NCBI GenBank assembly: GCA_036250195.1
Contig: JAVHZZ010000003.1
Location: forward strand, 41,327,835 to 41,391,834
Reading direction: 5' to 3'
DNA: 64,000 nt
From: Mixophyes australis
Lineage: Eukaryota > Chordata > Amphibia > Anura > Limnodynastidae
The notes below the pieces were generated by a model. That model was not told the origin of the DNA. It did not search any database and saw only the letters and a program-made list of their open reading frames with translations. Below are positions 19,463 through 33,200 of the stretch, one piece after another. The position numbers were made by a program, and so were the translations under genes. Position 1 is the stretch's first letter. The number at the start of each line of letters is the position of its first letter.

Positions 19463-20628
19463 TGATGTCAGAATTAATCAATTATCTAAACATACATTTT
19501 AAGAGCAAAGCCATTGTATTAATTGCTCTAGCATGCAGATCAGGTGTTCTCCTGGAGTGAACTTGGGGAACCACAGAATTGTGCAACCCTCTCCTCAATA
19601 ATACTTAATATAATTTTAGTCATGTTGTGTTAAAATAAATATGATTGCAATTGCAAATGAGTCTTGTTATGTTTTGTATAACTTTCCATGATGCTGGCTC
19701 ATACATGTTTACAGCCTGCAGATGTGTTCAGTCACTGAATGAAAGCTCTCCACAGATGGCAACGAAACACTCGGTTTCATTCTGACGAGCCCATTCTGAG
19801 AATTATGCCATGTTCCAAACGGAATGTGATTGGAGCAAATTGTGTGAGCATCGGGGTCATTGATCCTGATGCATCAGCTGTTTACAGACATGGCGGTATA
19901 AACCATGGTGTCAGCCTGAAACACTGGCAAATTGTTGTTCTGACCCACAATTTACACTTTATCTGATGTGAGCAGCTGAAACCCAGACTAATAATCCTAA
20001 TAAATGCACAATTCTTAGAGCAGTTTGGAATGCAACGCGATCTAAATATTGCAATACGTTATCCTAAATGAGCCCTAAGTTTGTATCCAGATAAGTTTCT
20101 TACACTGTGTAGTATAAGGTGATCTGTGTGTAATACAATGTGTTGCCATCTGTGGAGAGACAAGGAAATCACATTTATTGCAAGCATTGGGATATACAAT
20201 CACAGGTCTGAGCTGAAACTTAAAAGCCAGAAAATAGTGTATGCAATGATCCCAGTGACTGCAGCGTTTTCAGTTCTGGTTTCCACGGGTTTCATTCTGT
20301 TTGGTAACAGACCAAAAGACCTGTTTATCAAAGGACGAAGAGACCTACTGCTGGCGAAAACTGGAGATTTTGCTAGTAAACGGGCTAGTTATGAAATCAC
20401 CCTATGGGGCATATTTATTATCAACTGCATTTTAAGCCCGATTAATTCCAATCCTTATCGCAAAGATAAGGATTGAAATATTGTGACTAGTTATTAAAAT
20501 TCTTCACTAGGAAATACAGTCACGAAAAAATGCTGTTCCTGCAAAGACCTGTCTCCTATGTCCTCTATGGTGACTACCTCAAGGTGGTCATCTTTGTGAT
20601 AGTAACTACTGCAATGCTCTCCCCATAT
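19463..20628. other. Intergenic with a widely spaced inverted repeat
   Basis: An 18-bp perfect inverted repeat, ctctccacagatggcaac at 19746-19763 and its complement at 20142-20159, could mark the ends of a ~414-bp non-autonomous element. There is no clear TSD and no coding signal. A 116-codon ORF at 20126-20476 has no recognisable domain. Confidence 0.5.
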
Positions 20629-20961
20629 CATCATCATCACCATTTATTTATATAGTGCCACTGATTCTGCAGTGCAGTACAGAGAACTCATTCACATCAG
20701 TCCAATTGGAGCTTACAGTCTAAATTCCCAAAACATACACACACAGACAGAGACAGAGACTAGGGTCAATTTGATTTCAACCAATTAACCTACTAGTATG
20801 TTTTTGGAGTGTGGGAGGAAACTGGAGCACCTGGAGGAAACCCACACAAACATGGGGAGAACATACAAACTCAACACAGAAAAGGCCATGGTTGGGAATT
20901 GAACTCATGACCCCAGTGCTGTGAGGTAGAACTGCTAACCACTTAGCCACCGTGCTGCCCC
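20629..20961 (-). mobile_element. V-SINE-like SINE, copy 2
   Basis: This is the reverse-strand copy of the 4105 family. It reads from the 3' end (atcatcatcatcaccattta) through aactccaca- and gagaacatacaaac-type core sequence to the tRNA-like head complement (ctaaccacttagccaccgtg) and ends gctgcccc. It is nearly full length. Confidence 0.85.
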
Positions 20962-21859
20962 ATAGGCTTCAGCTGGTGTTAGCCATCAGGCAAAAGTTCC
21001 AAAAATCTTTGATTTTCTGAACTTGTTAAATGGTGCAAAAAAATCCCCATATGGGGACTGCTATTGTGTTTGAAGTGACAGGGAAAGTTGCAGATATACC
21101 TGATATGTTTCAGCAGTTTTGGGGGGATTTCAATGAAAAATGTCTTTGATAAATAGGCCCCTATACAGGAAAGGCCTTACCGCCAGAGATAACCCTGTCT
21201 GCGTAAAGTTATTGCATGGGAGACCTATATCACAAATAGGTATACTGATGTATTATCTGTTCTGTTAATGGCATCATTGGATGGTGTTGACAGAGCAATG
21301 GAGTTAAAATATGCTTTATTCTTGAAATAATGTTTAAAGTGTTTAATTTTTTTGAAAAAATTCTATACTGTATTTAATTATGTTTGTTTTTTTACTTAGG
21401 TGAACTGAAAGTCCATATATGTGTTTTTAGTTCCAGTGCACATGTGCAAAAACTGGCCTCACAAAGTGATAACTTAACTTTGCCCAGATAAGTAATATTC
21501 ATGTGCCTTTCGCAATATTTTCTTCATGAATGCTATGGATAATTGTTTTTTTTTATTAATGCCACTAAAAAAATCCACAAGTAGGGGACCAATAATAAAT
21601 AACCCCTCAAAGTTACCATAATGAACCCTTACAGCTACAGGCATGCAGCAAGCATGTGAACTAATTGGAGTCTAGCTGTGCAGCAATTTTCATTCACAAT
21701 TGTTGTGTTTACAAGGCTGATCTACACCACCCACCATTGATTGTTATGCAAGCTGAGATAATCAGCTTTTACCTCAGATGTGCAACATGGGAAATACAAT
21801 AATGTCTTAGAAAGCATTACAAAAAAACACACACATGTGTATAATACTGCTGCCATGTC

Positions 21860-21890
21860 TATATGATAATAATAATAATAATAATAATAT
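21860..21890. repeat. (AAT)n microsatellite
   Basis: An uninterrupted run of ataataata, about nine units, upstream of syndecan-1 exon 1. Confidence 0.9.
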
Positions 21891-21899
21891 GAGGGCATG

Positions 21900-22146
21900 T
21901 GGCACAATGAGACCTGGCAGCAGCAGTTTGGGGCTAGAGAGACCAGGGAGGTGATTGCTGCGCAGATTGCAGCCAGGTGCAGGGCTGTAGGTGGCGCCCT
22001 CAGGTTACATTACAGACGGGGCTGGGTGGTGACTATGTAAGTGGGATTGTTTCCCCTCCTCCCAGTGAGTTAAGGAAGAGATCCCAGTGAGCAGCAGCAG
22101 CAGTGTGGACGGAGCAGTAGTAGAGAGAGGAGGACTGGGCTGGAAG
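21900..22146 (+). promoter_or_regulatory. sdc1: Proximal upstream region / 5' UTR of sdc1
   Basis: This is the segment immediately before the syndecan start codon. It is moderately GC-rich and contains gcagcagcagcagtgtgg and gagagaggagg close to the ATG. No clear TATA box is seen and the transcription start cannot be fixed from sequence alone. Part of this interval is presumably 5' UTR. Confidence 0.5.
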
Positions 22147-22206
22147 ATGGACATGTTAGCAGCGCTCATCGCGGTGCTGGGGATCTGCAGCTCGCTGGCT
22201 CTGGAG
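22147..22206 (+). CDS. sdc1: sdc1 exon 1 (signal peptide)
   Basis: It encodes MDMLAALIAVLGICSSLALE, a hydrophobic signal peptide with small residues before the likely cleavage site. The exon ends ctggag|gtaagag, a good donor, in phase 0. The first ATG in the frame is used. The short exon is followed by a very long intron, the arrangement known for syndecan-1 genes. Confidence 0.88.
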
Positions 22207-24182
22207 GTAAGAGCAATGCCTGGGGTGTGGTGGGTATTATCCCTGTGTTTGGGTATTATCCCGATGTTTGTGGTACTGGGGGTGATATGGAGGGAAACTT
22301 GATTGCAGACTGATTACCTTGTACCTGCCCCCCACCCCCTATATGATCCCACTGCCCCCCCCCCCCCCTCCCTACTATATGATCCCACTGTGCCCCCACC
22401 TGGCATGGAGCTTTGTTAAGGGGTAGCGGTGGGGGTATCAAGGTTCTAATAATGAGGCTGTTTGGTTCTCTATATTACCACTCCTTCCATGATCCAGGGT
22501 GGTCTCTGACAGCTCCTGATCCCTGGGCTCCCCCCTCCATGCATCTCTGGGGGGTCTTTAACCTCTTCAGTGCTGGCTCGTGGTTGAAAAAGGGTCTGTT
22601 TCCTGCAGTGAGAGGGTTAATAAAGAAGTTTCCTTTCCCCCTGTGTAACCCCTTCCCTGCTGGCTGTGAGCTACCTGCACAGGTGCTGGTTACTATACAG
22701 AGTGGAGACCTTTAGCCCGAAGGCAAATATTTAGCTTGTGTTCTCTATATATCTATTTTTTTCTTTAGTTTGTTAGACTTGTATTAGAAGCTCTTGTGCC
22801 ACTGGCCAGACACTTAATTGTTACCACACTTACCTGTTGCATGATAAAGCTCTTTGTTTAGGACTGGGCTTGTTTTTAGGTCAAATAAACCCCCCTCTGA
22901 GACTGCCTAAGGGGCTGCTTCTTGGATATCCTTAGCTTATCACAGCCATGGGTTTCAGGTCTTATAAATGGGGATCCTCACTTTTTTTTTTTGTATGTTG
23001 TGATTATTATTTCGTGATTATTATTTCTGCCAACTTTGTCAGATTTGACCTGTTCTCAATCTGAGGGTGGTGTTTGTTCCCATACACTTCTGAAAATCCA
23101 GTTGGTGGTGGGTGTTTTGTTTTGTGTTTTTCTTTAACAGGAAGAATTGTTCCCATTTTAAGGTTGAATACTGTTCAGTCATTGTTGGATTTTTGTGGAA
23201 GTTCAAGGAGACACGTGTCTGATCTGTATTGCCACACATTGTATGTGTCTGCTTCCTATTATACCACAGGATTGAGGACTGCTTTATCCTGTGTTCTTGA
23301 TGATTTCAGAATAAGGAGGATTTCTGCCATTTGGGGCTCTGTACCTGAAATCTATCACAATTAGGCTGGGTACACACTACAGAAAACTCCTCCCAATGCG
23401 ATATCGTTAACGTTTTTACCAACGACTGAAAGTCCCGATCAGCATGCCGATTCCTCTGTACACATTATACACGTTTTACAAGTCTTACCTGTAGATCTGT
23501 GCTCTCCATCTGTCAACCATTGGCTAAAAAAAACTAACTCTGTAAACTCTCTGGAGATCTGCCTACGCTGCTGGTCGTGAGTGTGTACACTGCAGGATTG
23601 GGATAACGTCGTTTTATAGAGATTTTTAGTCTGGATATAAAATCAAACGATACGATGTGCTTTGGTAGGATAAAACACAATCGTGGGACCGTACATACTA
23701 ATGCAATATTGGACCCAAGTTTATTGTGTGACTGGCACAATAACTGGGTGAAAAACCTGTAGTGTGTACCCAGCTTAAAGTGACTCCTTGACTAGTATTA
23801 AACAGAGCACAGGGATGGATTGATTGCATTTCTCTTGCTTTGGATAAGATACCATGTTTGCTCTGTTTTTATATATGGGATAATGCACTCTATTGTAAAC
23901 TTATAGGGCTACTTGAAGTTGCTGTGGATTGTTGACCATATAGAAGCATGAGGCTGTAGGCTTTTGTGCAAGTCCCAAATCCAAGGTGACTTCGACTATG
24001 CCTCTTTTTTTTTTTTTTTTTTCCAAACATTGCTGCTTGTTCTGTTTTTATAAAACAAAAATGTATCTTCTAACGAGTATGTAAGCAGTGGGTACTAATT
24101 TAATTATATTTCCAGCATTTTTTTTACACATGAGCATCACTTGGCTTAACAGAACATTTGTTCTGTTAATTGTACAAAAAAA

Positions 24183-24224
<42 letters not shown>

Positions 24225-27200
24225 TTTTGTACAATTAATATTTTTAAATCTCTGGCACAGGATTACTTCTCCATAATGCTTACTATCCAATCTTACATTT
24301 ATTCGCACAAAGCTGTCTAGCCAGTTTAATAATGGCACACTTTTTTTTTTTTTTTTTTTCCCTGAAGTCTCATATTAATTGCTGCTAGTGAATATTAAAT
24401 GACAAAAGAATTCTAAATATTCTGTCTAGGAAAGTTACATGAAAAGCTGGTGTGTTATTATAGCTGCGGTAACTGTGGCCTTTCTTTATGAGCGATAACA
24501 TCACATGTGGATGTAGTTCTGCCTACCCTACGCGTAGAAAGGTTTTATATAATGATAAATCATCTCTTAAAGAAGGATTGTGGGCAGTGATTTTTATTTT
24601 AGACCTCTGATGGGCAGTTGGATTAGAGGTTTATTTTCCTGGAATCTGCTCGGACCTGTCTGTGGATGAATCGAGAGGGGGCTGATTCTCTCAGCTTTCT
24701 ATATCTGGGGTATATTTCTAGTATATTGGATGCAGGCTCTTGGCTAGGACGCTGGTTACCAGACTGATTTAATAGTACTGTGATTAAGAAGCAGCTGCCA
24801 TTCTCTGGATTTTTTTTTTTTTTCTATGGATTTTAAGTATTAAATAACTTCCTACATCAGCGAAAGTTCTAGATCGCCCTTTCACACATGTAAGCTTCGT
24901 TGTGGAACAGTAATGGTTCTCTTTCCGGATGTGGCTAATCTTATGAGAGCTTCTGCTGTCAGGCTATATACTGTACTCGAGCCCAGCTCTGAAGCCTACA
25001 GGATTGTACATAAAATACAATAAAATGAGCATGACTTCATCTGCTTCTGTAACAGAACCTCCTGGACGCCCGCTGTAAAAACCCCATTAGTGTCGCAGTC
25101 ACCTGCACATGGCGGAGGCAGCTGTTTTGTGGGTGAAGAACAAATGTTTGGCGCTGCCTAACAAATCGCTGATGTAGTGCACATAACTGAGTCATTTGAT
25201 GGCTCTGTCACTACTGCGGAGGGCATGATGGGTCAGACTTCCAAGTGGATGCTTCCCCCCCTTGTGGCCACCTGCAGACCAAGGGTTAGTGCCTTTGAGG
25301 GATGACCCGGTCACTGACTCAATGAGGCCCCCACCAGGTCCATTCATTGTCATAGATTGTGTCACACTCCCAATAATGTTGTGCAACTTCCTGCACCTGT
25401 CACCATGATCCTGCAACGTAACAGTGCCACCCTGTGACCAAATAATCATGAAATTGATTGCTCACAGTTCTGTGTATAATGCTTAAATGGCAAAAAAAAA
25501 AAAAGCTTGAAGATAGTTGTGACCTTGTATATGGCAAGATGAGAGGTATAACCACTTGTGAGCACATGCTGGGAGGTGTGTAAAGGCTGCTGCATGCACA
25601 GTATATAGTATTGTGGAATCAGCGTTTACCTCTCGCCCACTCTGACAGGATGTTTACTGTCTGATTACAAGTGAATCCTGCAGTCTGTTTGTTTTCTGGG
25701 GAATAGCCTCTGGTGCTGGCGAATCTGAACTCCAGCCTGCAGGACTAACTGTAACTGAAATGTAAAATGCAAATCATGATTGGGATGTTGGCAGGTGTGG
25801 TTTTGTTATATCCATCTGATAGTGTCTGCATAACTTAAAAATAGTGATCCCGTCTTGCTTGCCTCAGTACCCCCTCATCCCACCATTATTCGGCCCATGT
25901 AACCTGCAGCCCTGTCCTCACATAATGGCTGAAGTGGACAGGTCGCTTCCTCTCTCAAAGGTCAATTTAAATCCTCTGTGGACACAGATCTGGCTGCAGA
26001 TTATCCCACCCACTTCAAAATTGGGGAGACGTGGATAAACAGGAGTAATGACAAAAAAAAACTGCTCTAATGTTGGTCAAATACCATAGTAATAAAAAAA
26101 TGCCTTCACACCTGTCTGCAGTTGAAAGATGTTATTGCAATTAATAGATTTGTAGGAATATCTACAACAGCCATACAGTCTTATTTTCAGACACTTGAGA
26201 ACCACTTAATTGTCGTTGTATTAGAAAGTTGGATAATCTCTATATAAAGTTTTTACTTGAAGTGCATGCTGATTGGAATGGTGGAGGTCGGTGATTGAGA
26301 CCAGTGCAGTATAAAAACAATGTTATAACACTGCTGTCCTGTTTAGTAGCTCTTGGGTGTCAGTGTTTTAGCCTTGATTTCTCCCCCCCCCAACCTTGCA
26401 GATTGTACAGAAAGACCAACACAGGACAGCCTCTCCCCCTAGTAATTATATTTCAGAGACCTTAAATGTATTTGTGGATCTCTCCAACTAAATGTTGGTT
26501 GACCTAGGTCAGTGATTGCTAGCCCATGACACTCCAGGTGTTTGCAAAACTACAAGCCCCAGCATGCTTTGCCAGTAGATAACTAGCTGGTGGCTGGCAG
26601 AGCATGCTGGGACTTGTAGTTTTGCAAACACCTGGAGTGTCACAGGTTAGCCATCACTGACCTAGGTTCCTATAATGATTCTGTATTGGGATACCCAGAA
26701 TAAAGCAGCAAGGAGAGGATTTCTGGCTTGAGTAAACCTGTTGCACAAGTGCCCCTCTTCTCTGTTTTATAGTACATGACTTGATCATGCAAAATAAACA
26801 TACTCTGGCACGGATACACTCGTGGTAGCTTGGACATGTCTCAAAGGAACACTGGTGGCGAGTGACTACAACAGATATGCCACTTAAATGCACATGTTGC
26901 CAATGCTTGATGGAGGCAGCCATTTTGTGTGCTGAACTAGTGACATCATTGAGAAGCTTCATGAATAACACTGGTGCTTGAATATCAGACCTTATCTAAT
27001 TGTATGTTGAACTTCCTCCTAATATTGGTTTAAGTCTCTCCCTTCAATGACGCTGGTAAAAAATTAAATCCTTTTCAATTGAATTCATCAAAGCTGCCTT
27101 CTGTATTGCAAACAATGGTGGTAAATATATGCGGTTCCCAATCTGTGAAAGGAGGAAAAGACGACTAATTGATAAAGTGCCTAATTGCTTCCTCTTAACA

Positions 27201-30200
27201 CTGTTCTCTAAAATGTTTTCTCCTGCTCTTCTGGTGCGGTGGGTGACTGAATAATGGGTCTATAAAAGACCGTGCCAGGTCTTGCTGACTGGAAAATATC
27301 TTTTTCCCTCATGCTGTATATGCTGTGTAATACTAGAAGTGTTTTATAAACTGACTGGATTGATATACAAGAGCTTTGTAGCGCTTCATCGTTTATGTGC
27401 TAATACTGGAGACCGTTTTACAAATTACATGCAAAACGAAGGCCATGAGGAGATATATTCTTCATAGTTCCCTAGGACAGTAGAATAATTTCTTTGTGGC
27501 TCAGCACTGACAGTCCCACAATTAAGTTGTTAATGACTATAATCTGCTGTTCACTGCAACCCTTCAGCGGGATTCTATTCTCCAAACAGGCTCTGTCTTT
27601 AACGCTATGTTTTTCAAATGGCTGCACGGCAGCAAGAGTAGTTGTCGTGCCTGCCTAAAGGATTTCTGTGTAACCCTGTCATAGTATATCGGTGCTCTTG
27701 TTCCACATCTCAGCCCTGGTATAGTTAATGCACTGCTCGAATGTTAATGTGGAAAGTGATCTGCCAGGCTGAAAGGACTTGCTGATGTCTCCAATGCACT
27801 ATCCTCCCCTGGTGCTCTGTGTAAACATGTCCCAGGTTGGAATAGATTACAGTATTGTGTACAGATCAGATAAGGTTTCAGTGGTGACTGAATACAGGTC
27901 TGCCTGCTTACAACACCTGTCTGATCTAGTAAGCTTGTACAGAACTGTGTTTTAGATCTCCCTCCATCCTCCTGTGTGTGAGGCTTGCTGTATACTGTTG
28001 TACGGCTCAGTTCTTCCCCCACAGCATCGGCTGCAGGCCTCACGACTTCTACAATTTATGTAGCACACCTAAAAATGTGCATTCAGTATCCATGTATGGC
28101 TCTCCTTGCGGGGAGAAGACTAGTTACACTAGTGTAGGATTTTATTTAAAAGCAGACTGTAGAGCAGTTGACAAATGTCCCCGTAGTCCCTTGCAACTTG
28201 CCCAATGAGATGCCATGCTGTCACGGTGGGCGCGCCTAAGGCCTGCCCTGATTAAAGAGCTTGTTTGCTCCCTATGTGACAGTTTGTGATGTGGAAAGAC
28301 ATGACTATATGTAGCCTGGTCGTTCATGCTCTGAGTCTTATTTTCCAGTTTGCTTAGTGCAAATGCTGTATGCAGAAAAAAGACAAGTCTAGCAGTTTTC
28401 AAATCATTCACGGCTCTCAATTGCCTCCAAAGCCAACCATTTCTGCTGTCTACTATGCATATAACACACTGCTTCCTATTGCCGTTGCTCCTGCTCGCCT
28501 TATTGCCGTACCTCCATGATGTCTTCACTTTGAATTTAATGCTTGGGTTTACGTGGTCCTATGTCCTGTCTGATTGGTGGGCATATTGCACTAAACACTA
28601 ACCTTGTTCGTAACTGGTGCAAGCAAGTATAGTCGCTCTGACTATAAACCAACTCTTTGCAAGATTTGCTTATCCACTAATGTGGTGTGTTTTTTTTTTT
28701 TTAGTAGTCTCCAGTACAATTGGGAACTTGACTTGTCTCTGTTGTGACCATTTCAAAGGATCTCTAGCTATGGTTATCTAGTCATTTTCCAAGGAGCATC
28801 AATTTAAAAAAAAAATCCTTACATCGTGGTGGGGAGATCTTCACAAAGCAAAAACATTTGAGCCAAGCGTCTGAGTAGTTGGCGTGATCTGGGCACCATG
28901 ACGGTACTGGCACTAAATCTGCTTGTGTTCCCTGTACATTGTTGGAGCTATTGTCCAAAGCTTTGATACTAATTTATAAACAAAGTGTTGGAGCCACTTT
29001 TGTCTGTATTATACTCCGTCCCCAACCATAATCACTACGTAGACTTGCTTTTGAGACCTTACTAATAGTACCAAGGGAAAATCTTCCATAAATCTGTGTT
29101 TGTTTGCATGGTGTCTGCAGTGATGCTGATATGACCTAATTATACCAACGAGTACCAACATGTAGATTGCATGTCAACCTGGGAGAGGAACATTGAGGAT
29201 GACTGGGCCAGTTCAGCTTTATCTGAGTCACATGATGACATAATGTGCTGTTTATATAGTTGTGTTGGAGTTTCCCATGGAGAAACTCGTTTATAAAATG
29301 CATTGTTGGTGAAATCGTTCTTCCTTGATGTAGAACAATCATTGATGATCATATATTGGATCAATATGTTACTTGCAACCTTGAGTCTTGCGATATTGAA
29401 GCATTCAGAAACTTATTGATGGAACAGGATATGAGGATGGTCTGTTTGTGAACAGAGCCTATGCCTTATAGAATTGTGATGGACTGTTTATTGACCACAC
29501 AGAAATGGCCACAATGTCTCCACAAATATACATTATGTAGTGTTCTGCTTATTCATCTACCTACCTTCACTGCTGTCTATTCTCCCACAAGCTTATAGCC
29601 ACCTCCCCTTCCTAAAAATCCAGTAGCCTAATCCATCCTAAATTTTAAAGTGGTTCTGGTATAGGGCAAGAAGCACATTACTTGGTGTCTAATAAAAGCT
29701 TGTGATTAGTTTTGGAAGCCGGTTACATGTCTGCTTTCAGCTTTTAAACTGCAGTAGCAAAATTACAGCTGTTTGGGGTGGCTTACTGTACCCTTTCATT
29801 GCACCAGTTTTACAGAAATTGGACTAACCCTCATTTTATAACTCTTGGGTTAGCCTGGGTAGTATCCTGCGTCTCTACACACCACAATGTATGCTAGGAA
29901 TTTGGAAAACTTGTAACTGGATGTCTAATAATTCACCTTAAGTTATTACCGGTTGGTCACTTTAATCTAGCCATTATTTTGCAGTTCTCTGCTATAAAGT
30001 TATACATTAACAAAAAAAATATGCTGAAAAGGTTGAACCAGGGCTAGTGAACTTGGTTGGTCATTTTAAATACACAAAGACAATTTTGTAAGACAAATCT
30101 AGCTAGGATACTGTCTACAGTAGGTAGATGTAGCCTTGATGAATATTTCACTAGCATTTATCTATCTTGGCAGAATAGTTGGCTGCACTGTTACTCCTTT

Positions 30201-33200
30201 CTGTCGCCCCTGCGCTATACCCTTTAAAAGACATCCAAGCCTAAAACACTAGTTATGTATGTTGTACTGTGTAAAAGCTGCTTCGATCTCAAAGTATAAT
30301 TCTAATTTTCATGTAAATGGATTCTATTAAATATTAAGCCCAAACTTGCATACCTTAAGGGACCATATAGCAGATGCAGACAGTGACATAGGATTGTTCT
30401 GATTTTGCTTTTTGAACTGAGTGTGCATTGATTTGAATGCCCTAGGTAACAGAAGCTGCCATGCAGCAGTGAGCTGGTCTCTTTAGTCTAACCTTCTCTG
30501 CGGGTATTGGCTCTGAAGATTCAGGTATTAAATGTAACCAGGCCGCTTGGTGGTGTCACAGTGGAGAATGCACATGCTGATTATTGATATTGTGACGCAA
30601 ACTGTAGTTTTATCGCTACAAGAATCACGATGTGACAGCCGGCTGTCCTGTTCTTCTCCCTACCAGAACTACATTTTGTAAAGATGTAAAGTGATTCACA
30701 GAAGCTCCAATAGGGTCACAATAAGACGAACTTCTTGTCCAGATATTTGCCTTAATTCAGAGTGGCCTAGTGGCTAGCACTTCTGCCTCACAGCCCTGGG
30801 GTCATGAGTTTGATTCCTGACCATGGCCTTATCTGTGTGGAGTTTGTATGTTCTCCCCATGTTTGCGTGGGTTTCTTCCGGGTGCTCCAGTTTCCTCCCA
30901 CACTCCTAAAACCTACTGGTAGGTTAATTGGCTGCTATCAAAATTGATCAGTCTCTCCCTGTCTGTCTCCCTCTCTCTCTGTGTCTCTATATTCAGGAAT
31001 TTAGACTGTAAGCTCCAATGGGGCAGGGACTAATGTGAACGAGTTCTCTGTACAGCGCTGCAGAATTAGTGGCGCTATATAAATAGATGATATGTAAATA
31101 TGGCATTGCCTTCAAAACAAACCAAACCTCAACTTCCTTTATCCACCATGAATGTTATAAAACCTTGCTCAAATCTTGCTGCTTTAGGACAGTGTCCTAA
31201 TGGGTCAAAAAGCTGATGGCATCGCTTCCCTCTCCAAATCCATGATACAAGCAGACCTACTCAGCATGTTGCTTTATTAAATATTCCCTCCCAACATGGC
31301 AGCCGGCTGGAAGGGCGTGCTGGGCACAATTGGCAAACTAGAAGCTCTTACAAAATCTGCTTTACTTACTGGAGATCAAATTCCCAGTTACTAATTCAGG
31401 TGGAAACAAACATTCTGCTTAATGAGGCTTTCAAATTTGTCGTCACTTGTTGCAGTGCGTTTAACACGTGTTTCATGTCTGCTTCTGATGCATCTATGTG
31501 CACTTAAACTTGTGTTCTTGCTCATTTTAGTTCATTGTAACCTCAAAGACCCAACTGCATGATATTCCTTTTGTTAAATGCAATTTTGTCATGGGTTTTT
31601 TTTTTTTTTTTTAATTACTATGTTGAGATTTATAAAGTAATACTTATTGAATATGATTATTAAAATGCAGAATTGTCATGTACTCAGTAAGTAAAACGTG
31701 AGGATTGCAGCACACGGTACTATGCAGCAAAAAGTCCCTGGAAACCATTCTAACGTGCGCTACTGTTACATTCTAACTTGAAGGGGAAACGAGGGAGTTT
31801 ACACTAAAAAATGACTGCAGATTAAAGTCTCTAAATGAGCTGTGGGCAACTTAGCAGTCGCTCTTGTGGTCTGTCTAATAACCTAGGAACCGCTTTCCCA
31901 CACGTCGGTGATTTAGGACTTGGTGTGTTCAGACTCAATCTACATGTTTATGGGTATAATTGGCTCATTTAACTCTGCCTGGGAAGGTGACTGAACTGGC
32001 GGTGCTTAGTTACAGCATCCTTTATGACCATGTCCCCTCTTGTATGATGTAAAAGGGCTGAAGATCTGATGCCCTATTAAAATAAACGAAGAAAAAAACT
32101 TTGTGTTTTGGTTTCAGCTGTGTCTTGCTGCAGGAGTCTTCTACAGAGGTCATGCTCGGCCCTTTCCTCCGTTTGGTTTGCTGCTTCAGTGTGCATTTAA
32201 ATGCCCCTACATAATTCAGTCAGAATAAGTACTTCAAGTGTACCTGTCTCTTATGGGGGCAGCCATTTTGGACAAAACAAATGTTAGTGTGTACAATATT
32301 TAGCACAAAATAAACACGATTGGGGAAAACTAGTGGTAATACCTACCCCTGTGTCTTCAATGTGTATTATATGCAGATTTATGGGAAACATGGAATTTAA
32401 TTGCTATGCTTCCAAAAAATGCCGTCGACCTTGTCAATCTAATATACCTCAGTCTGTCTTCTGACCCCCAAAAGCATATTTATCAAACTGCAATCTATTC
32501 TGAACTCCCCCATGCCAACCCATCTGGCCGTCCACGCTGCTTCCTACTTCAGAGACCAGAGTGATAAGATCAACTAGGAAGTGTTTCCCCTGTCCTGCAC
32601 ACTTGGTGGTCTCACAAATGAAGAGGAAGTCTCTCCTATCCTAACCCCACTACTTGCCCCCTATCCCCTCAAGTCAGTCACCTGCTATCTCCTTATGAGC
32701 CTTAACCAATCTCCACTGGTAGCTTTCCATCATTAATCAACCATGAGGTAACTACGCAAATTCTGATTACAACCCAAAATCCCTAAACTCCCCTGACACT
32801 TTCTGCCTCACCCAACCTATTGGGGACTCAGTTTAAGGGCAAAAGCCAGTCTGAAGAGACACTTCAGGGTAGCACAGTGGCTCAGTGGTTAGCACTTCTG
32901 CTTCACAGCACTGGGATCATGAGTTCAATTCCCGACCATGGCCTATCTGTGTAGAGCTTGTATGTTCTCCCTGTGTTTGCGTGGGTTTCCTCCAGGTGCT
33001 CCAGTTTCCTCCCACACTCCAAAAAACATACTAGAAGGTTAATTGGCTGCTATCAACAATTGACCCTAGGCTCTTGCTCTCTCGGGCCAGGGACTGATGT
33101 GAATGGGTTCTCTGTACAGCGCTGCGGAATCAGTGGCGCTATATAAATAAATGGTGATGAGGGCTCGTGGAAGCAATTGCTTCTAAAACTTCCAGTGAGG

